The notes: generated by a model from the letters alone, not told the origin. A stretch of DNA of 64,000 nt from Brevibacillus choshinensis (GCF_016811915.1 NZ_CP069127.1:3137001-3201000); one strand, 5' to 3'; shown: positions 26,494 to 35,340, counted from the first letter of the stretch. Numbers and translations: made by a program.

Positions 26494-28440
26494 TTGACTA
26501 CCAAGATAGCTATTGTGGGACAAGGAGATTTTATCAACCTGGCCAAGCGTGTTACCGCTAAGCTCGCACATCGTTTGAATGTTCATTTGCAGCTCCTGGA
26601 AATCAATCAGGCCGATTCCCCTGGCTTGGTTCCGTCCATCTTGTCACTGATCGAGAAAATCGACACAGACATCATCATCACGGGCCGTTTTATCGAGAGC
26701 CTGCTTCGAGGCAAAACCAGCATCCCGATCATTCACCTACATTTGACTCCTTCAGACATACTCATAGCCGTCAACCAATCCATCCCGTATTCGCGCCGGA
26801 TCGCGATCGCCATGGCAGAGCTTGCGGATCTGAGATACGATTTCTCTGCTCTGCAAGATCTTTTGAATATCAAGCTCGAATATATCAACTACACGACTCC
26901 GGCAGAGCTGCACTCGAAAATAAGGGGATTTTCGGACGAGGAAGGCACGGTGATCGGAACGGGACTCGCGGTCAGGTATGCCCAGCAGTTCGGCATGCAT
27001 GGGACACTCATTTATACCGAGAAGAGCATCATCGAGTCGATCGAGCGCGCTTTGGAAATCATTCATTTTAAAAAAGAGGAAGAAAAACGCAATCAGGCCT
27101 TTATGGCCATTATCAATTCCGTGCGCGACGGGATTATCGCAACCAACAGTAACGACGAGATTACCATCGTCAACGATTCAGCCCGCCAGCTCCTCCAGCT
27201 CCCAAACGAAAATCTCCTAGGAACAAACCTATCCGCTGCTCTCTCGCCTCTCTCCTTGCTGGAGCTTGCCCATGAAGAGAGCTTCCAGGACAAGATCATC
27301 AAATTCAGGCATATCCGGTTGAATACGACCAAAACGGGAATCTATCAAAAGAATGTCAAAATCGGCAACGTGCTAACCTTTCAGGACATGACGCATATCG
27401 AGAACATCGAGCAGAAGTACCGGCTGGAGAATGAAGCGAAAGGACAGATTGCCCGATCGCATTTTCCAGATATCATCAGCTCAAATTCAGCCATGAGTCA
27501 AACCGTGGAACGAGCCAAACGATTTTCACAGACCGACTCCACGATCCTGATCATCGGCGAGACTGGAACAGGTAAAGAGCTCTTGGCTCAGAGCATTCAC
27601 AATCACAGTGACCGCAAATCGCAGCCTTTTGTCGCCATCAATTGTGCAGCCTTGCCGGAAACGCTCTTGGAAAGCCAGCTGTTTGGCTACGAAGACGGAG
27701 CGTTCACAGGCGCCTCCAAGAACGGAAAAAAGGGCCTTTTTGAAATTGCCCACAACGGCACTGTTTTTCTGGATGAGATCAATTCCATTTCCCTGCATTT
27801 TCAGGCCCGGTTATTACGGGTTCTGCAGGAAAAAGAAGTGGTTCGGGTCGGGGGAAACAAGGTGATCCCTATTAATATCAGAGTCGTCGCTGCCACCAAT
27901 GAGGACTTGTTGCCTCTGGTGAAGAGCAGCAAATTCCGTGCGGATCTCTACTACCGCCTCAATGTATTGAAGCTGAATATCCCTCCGCTGCGGGAACGGC
28001 TGGAGGATGTCCCGCTGTTGACCAAGCAATTTTTGCTGCATCAAAACAAAGAGCTCTATCAGCACGTCGAACCGTGCATTGAAAAATTGTGCGCGGAGCT
28101 CAAGAAGTATACATATCCAGGCAACATCCGCGAACTATACAATATTTTGGAGCGCTTCTCTATCCTCTGCGAGCCTGAGAAAGTTCAAGATTTCGAAACC
28201 TGCAAACAGATCATCAGGGAATGCATGGAGGACCGCTCAGCGGATATAGGAAACCACGGTCAAAGTTTGGAGATCGACCTGCAGGAAAGCTATCGGGAGA
28301 GCTTGATTGCAGCAGAACGCATCATTATGACCAGATACATCGATAAATATTATGGGGATAAGACTAAGCTCGCCTCCAAGCTGGGAATGGGAAGGACGAC
28401 CTTCTATAGAAAGCTGAAGGAATTGGGGATTTCGTACTGA
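26494..28440 (+). CDS. Sigma-54-dependent transcriptional activator (PrpR-type)
   Basis: The 648-residue regulator has a PrpR-like receptor domain at about 1-190 and a PAS-like domain at about 200-300. The AAA+ domain has Walker A GETGTGKE (355-362) and the sigma-54 contact loop GAFTGA (402-407), and a Fis-type helix-turn-helix ends the chain (KLASKLGMGRTTFYRKLKEL). PrpR-type receptor domains sense small metabolites. It starts at TTG 26494, seven bases after AGGAGG. It is transcribed away from the operon that begins at 26306 behind a sigma-54 promoter, which strongly suggests that it activates that operon. Confidence 0.96.
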   Translation: MTTKIAIVGQGDFINLAKRVTAKLAHRLNVHLQLLEINQADSPGLVPSILSLIEKIDTDIIITGRFIESLLRGKTSIPIIHLHLTPSDILIAVNQSIPYSRRIAIAMAELADLRYDFSALQDLLNIKLEYINYTTPAELHSKIRGFSDEEGTVIGTGLAVRYAQQFGMHGTLIYTEKSIIESIERALEIIHFKKEEEKRNQAFMAIINSVRDGIIATNSNDEITIVNDSARQLLQLPNENLLGTNLSAALSPLSLLELAHEESFQDKIIKFRHIRLNTTKTGIYQKNVKIGNVLTFQDMTHIENIEQKYRLENEAKGQIARSHFPDIISSNSAMSQTVERAKRFSQTDSTILIIGETGTGKELLAQSIHNHSDRKSQPFVAINCAALPETLLESQLFGYEDGAFTGASKNGKKGLFEIAHNGTVFLDEINSISLHFQARLLRVLQEKEVVRVGGNKVIPINIRVVAATNEDLLPLVKSSKFRADLYYRLNVLKLNIPPLRERLEDVPLLTKQFLLHQNKELYQHVEPCIEKLCAELKKYTYPGNIRELYNILERFSILCEPEKVQDFETCKQIIRECMEDRSADIGNHGQSLEIDLQESYRESLIAAERIIMTRYIDKYYGDKTKLASKLGMGRTTFYRKLKELGISY

Positions 28441-28461
28441 GGGCATCAAGCTAGATAATAT

Positions 28462-28629
28462 TCATTTGCCGGTTATGAGGCAATTGACATTATCCCTCTT
28501 GGAATAATAACGACCTTGCTCGTAAAAGTGATCCGAGAGTACAATCGGTTTTTCTGACCCGGGAGCAAGAGAGCTCAAGACTTTGCTTAGCCACTCGTTT
28601 CGCTTCCGATCCCAATCTCTTGCATTCAT
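28462..28629 (-). CDS. Short basic protein, unknown
   Basis: The 55-residue product starts at ATG 28629, seven bases after AAGGAAG. It contains WDRKRNEWLSKVLSSLAPGS and a Tyr-rich DHFYEQGRYYSKRD segment; one Cys near the C-terminus. It converges with the sigma-54 activator and lies just after a terminator-like hairpin on its own strand. No family is recognised. Confidence 0.5.
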   Translation of the reverse strand: MNARDWDRKRNEWLSKVLSSLAPGSEKPIVLSDHFYEQGRYYSKRDNVNCLITGK

Positions 28630-28661
28630 AACTAGTCTTCCTTTGGTTTTTTGACAACGCA

Positions 28662-28713
28662 AAAAGCCCGCTGAGAAGGTAGGTTTACAAAAAACCTACC
28701 AGCCTGCGGGCTG
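28662..28713 (-). terminator. Two-part hairpin with T run, terminator or attenuator
   Basis: An outer stem AGCCCGC/GCGGGCT encloses an inner stem GGTAGGTTT/AAACCTACC; on the minus strand it is followed by TTTTT. It lies 33 bases before the small gene and about 215 bases beyond the PheC-like gene. Confidence 0.7.
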
Positions 28714-28795
28714 AATCAACATAACCAGAAATTCCTAGAGTACAGAACCTTACATAGGTGGTTCATCAGAGAAGTGAATTACATTACACTCCACT

Positions 28796-28801
28796 ATTAT
28801 A
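28796..28801 (-). promoter_or_regulatory. Candidate -10 box
   Basis: A perfect TATAAT (minus strand) in TTGGTATAATAGTGG lies about 85 bases before the hairpin. No good -35 is present at 16-18 bases. Confidence 0.35.
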
Positions 28802-28928
28802 CCAAGTAAGCCTACCGATTGGGACACGAATAAAAAGCAATACTCACGCCAAACAGTAGGAGCCAGACAATGGAGCGGGTGTTTTTCCCACGTTTTCCTT
28901 AACTGAAAGGTTTTCTTACTTTTCCTTG

Positions 28929-29765
28929 TTAATCCATCCACTTATTCGTTAGTTTCTCCAAATCCCCTTTGAGGGTCATTTCCTCCATCCACACATTGAC
29001 CCAATTGCCGAAGACAAAGTCCCCGCGAGGCATTAAAATTCCCATTTGGCTCTTTGTAAACGTTTGGTCAGTCAACGGAGCGTAAAGCCGTTGGTCCTCT
29101 TTCGCATACGATTTCGCTTCAATGCTGTCGGTGATCATTACATCAACTTCTCCTGAGGCCACTTTTCCGGGAATCTCCAGATTTTTCTCGAATACCATGA
29201 TCTGCGCGTTTTTCAAGTTTTCTTTGACAAATTTTTCGTTTGTACCTCCTGGATTGACCCCGATTTTCACGTTTGGCTGGTCAATATCAGCCAAGCTTTT
29301 AAATTTATCCTTGTCAGCCATTCGAATCAGCGGAGACTTTCCAAAATTGATATACGGACGGGAGAGCTGAGCTTTTTTTGCGCGCTCAAGGGTGCGGGTG
29401 ATGCCTCCTATTGCAATGTCATACTTGTCTGCCAGCAGATCATCCATCAGTGTGGGCCATGTAGTCTTGACAAAGACGACTTTGACACCCAGATCGTCCG
29501 CCAGTTTTTTCGCCATATCGATATCGTGTCCTTCATACTCGCCTGTTGCCGGATTCAAGTATGAAAAAGGTTTGTAATCTCCCGTCGTCCCCACACGGAT
29601 GTAGCCATTTTTCAGAATCGCATCGAGTCGGGATTCCACTTGCCCATACATTTCTGGACCTTTCTTGGTTTCCGCAGACATGGCATCAGTGCCGGAAACG
29701 AGCAAGCCGACAAACAGGATGAGAGACAGCGCAATGGTTAACCAATTATTACCAGTTCGTTTCAT
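28929..29765 (-). CDS. Secreted PheC-like protein (SBP family 3 fold)
   Basis: The 278-residue protein has a cleavable signal peptide (about 1-31) without a lipobox Cys. Its mature part matches cyclohexadienyl dehydratase PheC in key stretches: VGTTGDYKPFSY near 58-69, KTTWPTLMDDLLADKYDIA near 100-118 and VNPGGTNEKFV near 170. PheC is a periplasmic enzyme built on the amino-acid-binding fold; it turns prephenate or arogenate into phenylpyruvate or phenylalanine. No permease or ATPase gene is adjacent, which fits a free secreted enzyme or binding protein rather than a transporter part. It may alternatively be an orphan binding protein. Confidence 0.85.
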   Translation of the reverse strand: MKRTGNNWLTIALSLILFVGLLVSGTDAMSAETKKGPEMYGQVESRLDAILKNGYIRVGTTGDYKPFSYLNPATGEYEGHDIDMAKKLADDLGVKVVFVKTTWPTLMDDLLADKYDIAIGGITRTLERAKKAQLSRPYINFGKSPLIRMADKDKFKSLADIDQPNVKIGVNPGGTNEKFVKENLKNAQIMVFEKNLEIPGKVASGEVDVMITDSIEAKSYAKEDQRLYAPLTDQTFTKSQMGILMPRGDFVFGNWVNVWMEEMTLKGDLEKLTNKWMD

Positions 29766-30070
29766 GATACCAACTCCTTATTGTTTCCTTATTTTTAAAA
29801 CATTCAGATAGATTCTGTTCATATTCTGCAATTCCTTCACAAAAAATCAGAAAAACCGGGTATGGCGCCGAGTGACAATTAGGAACGAAGCAGCGGTAGT
29901 CTGAGGAATCGTAAATAAAGTCTTAGATTGCAGCTGATTTTATTGAGCTCGGTGGTGAGGTGATCAGTTGCTCCTTGAAGGTTTCAGCCATCGGGGCTGT
30001 TACAGGAGCGGCGGTACGCGGAAGCAGAATGGGCGATAAGGATGAAGATTGTCCTCGTCAAAAAATAAAG
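29766..30070. other. Gene-free stretch with a possible relic
   Basis: No complete gene is seen. A plus-strand frame at about 29937-30076 reads AADFIELGGEVISCSLKVSA and continues in protein-like composition, but it has no start and I recognise no family. Confidence 0.3.
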
Positions 30071-30097
30071 CCTTGAGGGGAATTGAGCCGCTCAAGG
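30071..30097 (-). terminator. Terminator at the end of the kptA fragment
   Basis: The stem CCTTGAG/CTCAAGG overlaps the stop codon and is followed on the minus strand by CTTTATTTTTTG. Confidence 0.65.
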
Positions 30098-30493
30098 TTC
30101 AACCGATTCTTCCAGGAGAGTAATGAACGTAGAAGGAACACGATCCGCTAACCATACAGCATGATTGCCTTGGTAAAACGCGATCCCTTCTATCGAGGCC
30201 TTCTCAGCGTTTACTTGCAGCAAGACAGGTTTGCGGTCCTTCCGTTTTCCGACCTGCATCGCCATTTCTCTGTCGACCGACAAATGCACATACTGCCTGC
30301 CCATCGGTAGAATCCCCTCCGCGATAATCCTCTTGATGGAATCTCTGGAAGTTCCATGATAGAGAATGGAGGGGGGAATGCCAGTTGTTTTTACTATTTT
30401 CTGTGGAACCGAATGACCGTACAAAGCCCTTATCTGAGAGGCATCGAGCCCCTCCATTCTACGTTCATCACGTTTCCCGGCCCCGCCTACCAA
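30092..30493 (-). pseudogene. kptA: KptA/Tpt1 RNA 2'-phosphotransferase lacking its N-terminal lobe
   Basis: The 133-residue frame contains the C-terminal ADP-ribosyl-transferase lobe of KptA: IRALYGHSVPQK, PPSILYHGTS, GRQYVHLS, MQVGKRKDRKP and VWLADRVPS. Full-length homologues are about 180 residues and start with a winged-helix lobe containing the catalytic Arg-His pair; that lobe is absent. The TTG start at 30493 lies at the 3' end of the aldo/keto reductase gene (seven-base overlap). The two catalytic Arg of the remaining lobe are still there. I infer a 5'-truncated gene that is probably inactive, though the frame is intact. Confidence 0.75.
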
Positions 30494-31479
30494 GTCCGCC
30501 TGAATCTTTCCTGCATGCGGCCCGGATATTCGCTTGGCAAACGGCTGATGTCATCCAGATAGCTCCACTGCTCAGGCGTGAGCGACCAACCGACAGCTCC
30601 CATATTTTGTTCAAATTGAGCAAAGCTGTTCGCCCCTATGATTGGGGACACAATTCCTTTTTTGCCTAACAACCAGTTCAATGCGACCTGTGACGGCGTT
30701 TTTTCCGTTTGGCGCGCCACTTCATTCACTGCTTGGACAATCTCGAAATTTTTCGGCGTAAACTTGTTCTGGTAATCAAACTCCCCGCTTAATCCGAGAG
30801 AGAATCGACCGGCGTCCGGCTTTTCAAGCGAACTGTATTTACCCGTTAAAAGACCTCCTCCTAGCGGCCCCCATGGAATGATCCCTACCTGCTCCTCCTG
30901 GCACAGCGACATGTGCTCCCGATCCATTTCCCGGCTCACCAGGCTGTACTGCTGTTGAATGGAAACGAAGCGTACATAGTCTTTGGCATCGCTGCAGGCC
31001 AGCGATTTCATCAGCTGCCATGCGAGAAAGTTGCAGCAGCCCACATATCGTATTTTTCCCGCCTTAACCAGATCGTCGAGCGTCCGCAACGTTTCTTCCA
31101 ACGGGGTTTCGTGGTCCCATACGTGCAATTGAAACAAATCGATGTAGTCGGTATTCAAACGGTGCAGGCTTGCCTCCACGCTATCCACTAGATGTTTCCG
31201 GGTAGAGCCCCTGTCGTTCGGGTGAGGTCCGACTGCAATCCCCGCCTTCGTAGCAAGCACGACCTGGGCTCTGCGCCCTTGGATCGCTTTCCCCACAATC
31301 TGCTCGGAAACTCCTTCTGTATAAACATCCGCCGAATCGATAAAGTTTCCGCCAGCATCAAGAAACTGATGCACCATGCGGATTGCCTCCCCCTCCTCTG
31401 TTGACCCGCCAAACAGCATGGTTCCCAGGCACAATTCCGATACGAGCAGTCCGCTTCTTCCTACTTTCCGGTGGTTCAT
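30487..31479 (-). CDS. Aldo/keto reductase
   Basis: The 330-residue protein is a full-length AKR, an NADPH-dependent carbonyl reductase with a TIM barrel. The family Asp/Tyr/Lys/His tetrad is recognisable: DSADVYTEG near 48-56 (Asp, Tyr), ATKAG near 77 (Lys) and QLHVWDHE near 118 (His). It resembles the YrpG/IolS-like group with C-terminal IIGANSFAQFEQNMGAV for NADP binding. Start ATG with AAGGAGG seven bases upstream. It is divergent from the SgrR-like regulator, which may control it. Confidence 0.93.
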   Translation of the reverse strand: MNHRKVGRSGLLVSELCLGTMLFGGSTEEGEAIRMVHQFLDAGGNFIDSADVYTEGVSEQIVGKAIQGRRAQVVLATKAGIAVGPHPNDRGSTRKHLVDSVEASLHRLNTDYIDLFQLHVWDHETPLEETLRTLDDLVKAGKIRYVGCCNFLAWQLMKSLACSDAKDYVRFVSIQQQYSLVSREMDREHMSLCQEEQVGIIPWGPLGGGLLTGKYSSLEKPDAGRFSLGLSGEFDYQNKFTPKNFEIVQAVNEVARQTEKTPSQVALNWLLGKKGIVSPIIGANSFAQFEQNMGAVGWSLTPEQWSYLDDISRLPSEYPGRMQERFRRTW

Positions 31480-31619
31480 TTCCGTTCCTCCTTGCGTATT
31501 TTCGGGACACAGCTATGATTTCCGTGTCGCACTCTTCTAATCGTAGCTTGAATGCGTGAAAGAAAAAGGGTATTATCTAAGCCAAAACTTCACCCTTTTC
31601 TAAAAACGGAGGACCAAGA

Positions 31620-33425
31620 ATGAACCCCAACGAGCATTACATGACGATCCTGATGTCACCCCAGGCAAAACGTGCCAAGGACGGAATCGTCTCGATCACG
31701 GTCCAGGAGCTGGCGGAAATTCTGTACTGTACGCCGCGAAACGTGAAGATGACCCTGCGCAAGCTGATCGAGGATGGCTTTATTGAATGGCGTGGCGGTG
31801 TAGGCCGGGGCAACCTTTCACAGATGCGCTTCCTTCGGGATTTGGAGGATGTGGTGGGCGAACACTTTCTGGACCTGCTGGACAAGGGCAAAATCAAAGA
31901 GGTCATGGATCTGATCTACCATAAAGATTTACCCCTTCCCTTGCGCAATAATCTGCGTGGGCAGCTCGACCAGCAGTTTGGCCATCGAGTGGAACAGAAA
32001 GACACTGCTGCCGTCGACGTGCTTCGGGTAAAAATGACCCGGAGATCTGCATCCCTCGATCCCGCTTTTGTATCCAGCTCGGCTGAAGCCTTTATTCTTC
32101 GGCAAATCTGCAATACGCTGGTTTCCTTCGATCCCAGGACCAATACCTACACTCCGGCACTCGCCCATGACTGGGAATGCAACGAAGATGGAAGCCGGTG
32201 GACGTTCTTTTTAAGGAAGGGTGTTCGTTTTCACCACGGGCGAACGCTTACCAGCAAAGATGTCCGGTATACGCTGGAACGACTCCAGGATGTGAATTCT
32301 CCATCGCGCTGGCAGTACCGGGAGATCGAACGAGTCGAAATCGAATCCGACCATGTGATCTCCTTTTCCCTGCGTCGGCCCAATCGCATGTTTTTGCATT
32401 TTTTCGGTTCGTTCTATATGTCGATCATCCCTTATGACGTCGAGTATTCGGAAAGAACCATGATCGGTACGGGGCCATTTCGTATCGCCGAGTTCACAGA
32501 CCAGGCGATTGTCCTGGAAGCGCATGAGGATTATTTCCTGAATAGACCTCTCTTGGATCGGGTCGAGTGGTGGATGATGCCAAAGGACGCCCCGGACGAT
32601 CTGTATCAGCTCCCGAGGCTGGGGAGCGCTCCGCTTCCAATCAACTCGCCTAGCGGTGAATTTGAAGCGGTACTGGAGGGCTGCCAAGTCATCGTTTTCA
32701 ATTTTAGAAAAAATGGGATTCATCATCATCGAGCTTTTCGTCAGTCCGTCCGGCTGCTATTCGACCGACTTGCGATCATCCAAGAATTGAAAGGAAATCG
32801 GATTGCACCGGCGGACAGCTTTTTCCCCGAAAAAAGCAAGCATGCCCACTACGGGAGGCCCACGCTGGAAGAAGCGGCGACTTCTCTTGTAGAAAGCGGG
32901 TATCGGGGTGAACCGCTGAAGCTGTACTATCTGGACAGGAAGGAATTGCGGGACGACGCCAGATGGCTGCAGCTGCGATGCGAATCGATCGGGCTGAACA
33001 TCTCTCTCCATCCTTTTTCGCTGTCCGAATACTATACGACCGATGCGGACCAAGAGGCGGATTTGCTTCTCATCAACGAAGCGCTGGAGGACGATACAGA
33101 ATGGGGATATCTGCGGCTGCTGCAGGATGAAGCCAGCTTTGTGCATCGATTTTTCGATCTTGAGCAGCATGCTTGGGTGGAGGAATACCTGGACAGCATG
33201 GTTCAACTGCCGTCCCGGGATTTGCGTGATCGGATCGCGGATCGAATCGAACAGGAAATGCGCCATGAGAATTGGGTCTTGTTCGGTTACCACATCAACC
33301 GGGTATCGAAGCATCATCCTGCGCTTCATGGTCTTTACCGCGATTCCTTTGGGTGGATTGATTTCACAAAGGCATGGATTCGAAAAGGGGCGGAGGCGAG
33401 ATCAGATAAAAAATCCCCTTCCTAG
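31620..33425 (+). CDS. SgrR-like transcriptional regulator with solute-binding domain
   Basis: The 601-residue protein has an N-terminal winged helix (about 1-110; VSITVQELAEILYCTPRNVKMTLRKL) joined to an SBP family 5 domain (about 130-560; SLDPAFVSSSAEAF, FLRKGVRFHHGRTLTSKDVRY). This is the SgrR architecture; in Escherichia coli SgrR senses sugar-phosphate stress and activates sgrS. Firmicute homologues have usually unknown ligands. No signal peptide is present, so the binding domain senses a cytoplasmic ligand. The gene is divergent from the aldo/keto reductase gene, its likely target. ATG follows GGAGG by seven bases. Confidence 0.9.
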   Translation: MNPNEHYMTILMSPQAKRAKDGIVSITVQELAEILYCTPRNVKMTLRKLIEDGFIEWRGGVGRGNLSQMRFLRDLEDVVGEHFLDLLDKGKIKEVMDLIYHKDLPLPLRNNLRGQLDQQFGHRVEQKDTAAVDVLRVKMTRRSASLDPAFVSSSAEAFILRQICNTLVSFDPRTNTYTPALAHDWECNEDGSRWTFFLRKGVRFHHGRTLTSKDVRYTLERLQDVNSPSRWQYREIERVEIESDHVISFSLRRPNRMFLHFFGSFYMSIIPYDVEYSERTMIGTGPFRIAEFTDQAIVLEAHEDYFLNRPLLDRVEWWMMPKDAPDDLYQLPRLGSAPLPINSPSGEFEAVLEGCQVIVFNFRKNGIHHHRAFRQSVRLLFDRLAIIQELKGNRIAPADSFFPEKSKHAHYGRPTLEEAATSLVESGYRGEPLKLYYLDRKELRDDARWLQLRCESIGLNISLHPFSLSEYYTTDADQEADLLLINEALEDDTEWGYLRLLQDEASFVHRFFDLEQHAWVEEYLDSMVQLPSRDLRDRIADRIEQEMRHENWVLFGYHINRVSKHHPALHGLYRDSFGWIDFTKAWIRKGAEARSDKKSPS

Positions 33426-33652
33426 AAAAGGGGCGATTTCCGCTCTTGCGGTCCCGCTCCCTTTCTAATTAAGGGGTTGTTCGACTTTAAGCTTTTGCAT
33501 TGGTGCAAGAATGCAGTGGACTGCTACATCTTCACCAGCGTCAGCCCTCCCGCCACAAACTCTAATCCTAGTATGGCTTTTAAAGAAGGGACCTCCGAAA
33601 AGAACAATTAAGAAACGACGAGCAATGTCGCGATCTCTGTCATGTTGTTCGA

Positions 33653-33835
33653 CTATTTGTATCCGATCTTAAAGCCGGCGCCAAGCAAGAGGTTGACGAT
33701 GAAGAATACAGGCAGTACATACAGCTGATACTTCACGATATCGGAAAAACCTTCCCACATGTACTTCACCTGGTAGGCAAAAACGGAATTCGCCAGGAAA
33801 AAGGCGGCGATCAAAATGACGACGGATAGTACCAT
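33653..33835 (-). CDS. Small two-helix membrane protein linked to NhaC/amidohydrolase
   Basis: The 60-residue protein has two hydrophobic helices (about 1-19 and 37-55) joined by a charged aromatic loop (YQVKYMWEGFSDIVKYQLY). It begins 24 bases after the amidohydrolase stop on the same strand, with only a weak ribosome site, so it may be translated by coupling. Its position at the end of a transporter/enzyme operon suggests an accessory subunit or assembly factor of the carrier. I do not recognise a family. Confidence 0.65.
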   Translation of the reverse strand: MVLSVVILIAAFFLANSVFAYQVKYMWEGFSDIVKYQLYVLPVFFIVNLLLGAGFKIGYK

Positions 33836-33859
33836 GGCTCTGCCGTGACCCGCACCTTC

Positions 33860-35284
33860 TTACAGATATCCGTCTTTCATCATGTTGGCGATCGGGGTGT
33901 CTATCTTGTGAAAGGAAGCTTTCGCTCTTTCGGCCAGCTCTGCCGCGGCTTCGTGCGCTTTCCTCACCGCTTGCTTCTCATTCACCGTGAGCACGACGCG
34001 ATTCTCCATGACAAACTGCCCGTCAATGATCACCGCCTCTACTTCGCTGCCTTTCGCGGAATAAATCAAGTTCGGAATGATGTTGCGAATCGGTTCCTGG
34101 ATGATCGGTACTAGGTTCGGGCTATCGAAATCGACGATGATCACGTCTGCTTTTTTCCCTTTTCGCAAAGAACCGATTTCATGCCCGAGCCCAATCGCTT
34201 TTGCGGAATCAATGGTAGCCATGCGCAGTACCTTCCACGATGGGAAGACGCGCGGGTCCTTCACCTTGCACTTGTTTAAGATGGCTGTGAATTTCATCTC
34301 GTTGAACATGTTGTTGCAGTTGTTGCCAGGCGCCTGATCGGATCCGAGTGCCAGTCGATTGCTTACCTCCAAAAACTCCGCAGCCGGCGGCACGATGCCA
34401 TCGATAATTCCGATGCTTCCCGAGCAAAGGATCATGGCAGCACCCGAACGGCCCAATACGTGCGTCTCCTCCCGCGTCGCCTCGGTGAGGTGCACGGCCA
34501 TGAGACGCTCATCCAGATAATTCAGTTCCTCTAGAAATTGGATGCTCCTCTTCCCGTACCTCTTGATCATTTGGTTGATTTCCCGATCTCCCTGGGCCAC
34601 GTGCATATGGATGCTCGTGTCGTACTTGTTGGCCAGTTCTTTGACTTCCAGCAGGAGTTCCTTGGACATCATGTCCGGCCCCTGAGGACCCAGGAGGCAA
34701 GTGATGCGTCCATTCTCTTTCCCGTGCCATTCTTCGAGGAGGGCGATATTTTCCTTCAGCTTTCGCTGTCCGATCGCCGAATCAAAGGTGTACAGCTCGC
34801 CCACTTTCACATCGCTCAAATCGTCCGGGAGCTCGTTTACCATTTCGGTGACCCTGGCCCTCGTCCCGAGCATCGCATGATTTTTCACAATCTCGCGCAT
34901 CGGCTCGTCGTAATCGCAGAAGGTCGTCGTACCCGCTTTCAGCCCTTCGATGATGTTGACCAACGAGCCCGCGACCCGATCTTCAGGGGTCAGCACTTTA
35001 TGGAAGGGCCATAGCCCTTTTTCCATCCAGTTGTCCGTATCCTGTGACAATCCTCGCAATAGTGCGATCCCGGAATGGATATGAGCGTCGATGAGACCCG
35101 GCATGACAACTTTCCGGTGTGCATCCACATAGCGGTGGGCTTTGTAGTCCTGAAGCACTTCCGACGTTTCCCCCACGACTTCGATGAGATTGCCTTTGAT
35201 CCCGACAGCTCCGTTTGGGATGGCGCCTACTCCTTCTCCCTCCATCGTGATCACGGTACCGTTGTAAATGATGATATCCAGCAT
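33860..35284 (-). CDS. Amidohydrolase (TrzA/AtzA/cytosine deaminase-like)
   Basis: The 474-residue enzyme is a metal-dependent amidohydrolase with the urease-like barrel. The ligands are visible: DAHIHSG near 66-72 (HxH), HMHVAQGD near 226, VHLTEAT near 264 and GSDQAPGNN near 322 (Asp). The composite beta domain wraps the barrel (IIYNGTVITM at the start). Members deaminate or dechlorinate ring compounds such as guanine, triazines or S-adenosylhomocysteine; substrate is unknown. It lies between an NhaC-family carrier gene and a two-helix membrane protein gene, so the carrier probably imports its substrate. ATG follows AAGGAGG. Confidence 0.93.
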   Translation of the reverse strand: MLDIIIYNGTVITMEGEGVGAIPNGAVGIKGNLIEVVGETSEVLQDYKAHRYVDAHRKVVMPGLIDAHIHSGIALLRGLSQDTDNWMEKGLWPFHKVLTPEDRVAGSLVNIIEGLKAGTTTFCDYDEPMREIVKNHAMLGTRARVTEMVNELPDDLSDVKVGELYTFDSAIGQRKLKENIALLEEWHGKENGRITCLLGPQGPDMMSKELLLEVKELANKYDTSIHMHVAQGDREINQMIKRYGKRSIQFLEELNYLDERLMAVHLTEATREETHVLGRSGAAMILCSGSIGIIDGIVPPAAEFLEVSNRLALGSDQAPGNNCNNMFNEMKFTAILNKCKVKDPRVFPSWKVLRMATIDSAKAIGLGHEIGSLRKGKKADVIIVDFDSPNLVPIIQEPIRNIIPNLIYSAKGSEVEAVIIDGQFVMENRVVLTVNEKQAVRKAHEAAAELAERAKASFHKIDTPIANMMKDGYL

Positions 35285-35340
35285 GTGAAAGTCCTCCTTT
35301 TGGCTTTTGGCGTATGGCTATTGGCTCTGCACCAACTTCT

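Noticed and set aside
28750-28941. Possible 63-residue gene before the small 55-residue gene
   Set aside because: It overlaps the end of the PheC-like gene, has no ribosome site and its composition is not protein-like.
29930-30070. Structured-looking sequence considered as a riboswitch
   Set aside because: It does not match SAM, glycine, TPP, lysine or T-box landmarks and no gene follows on the plus strand.
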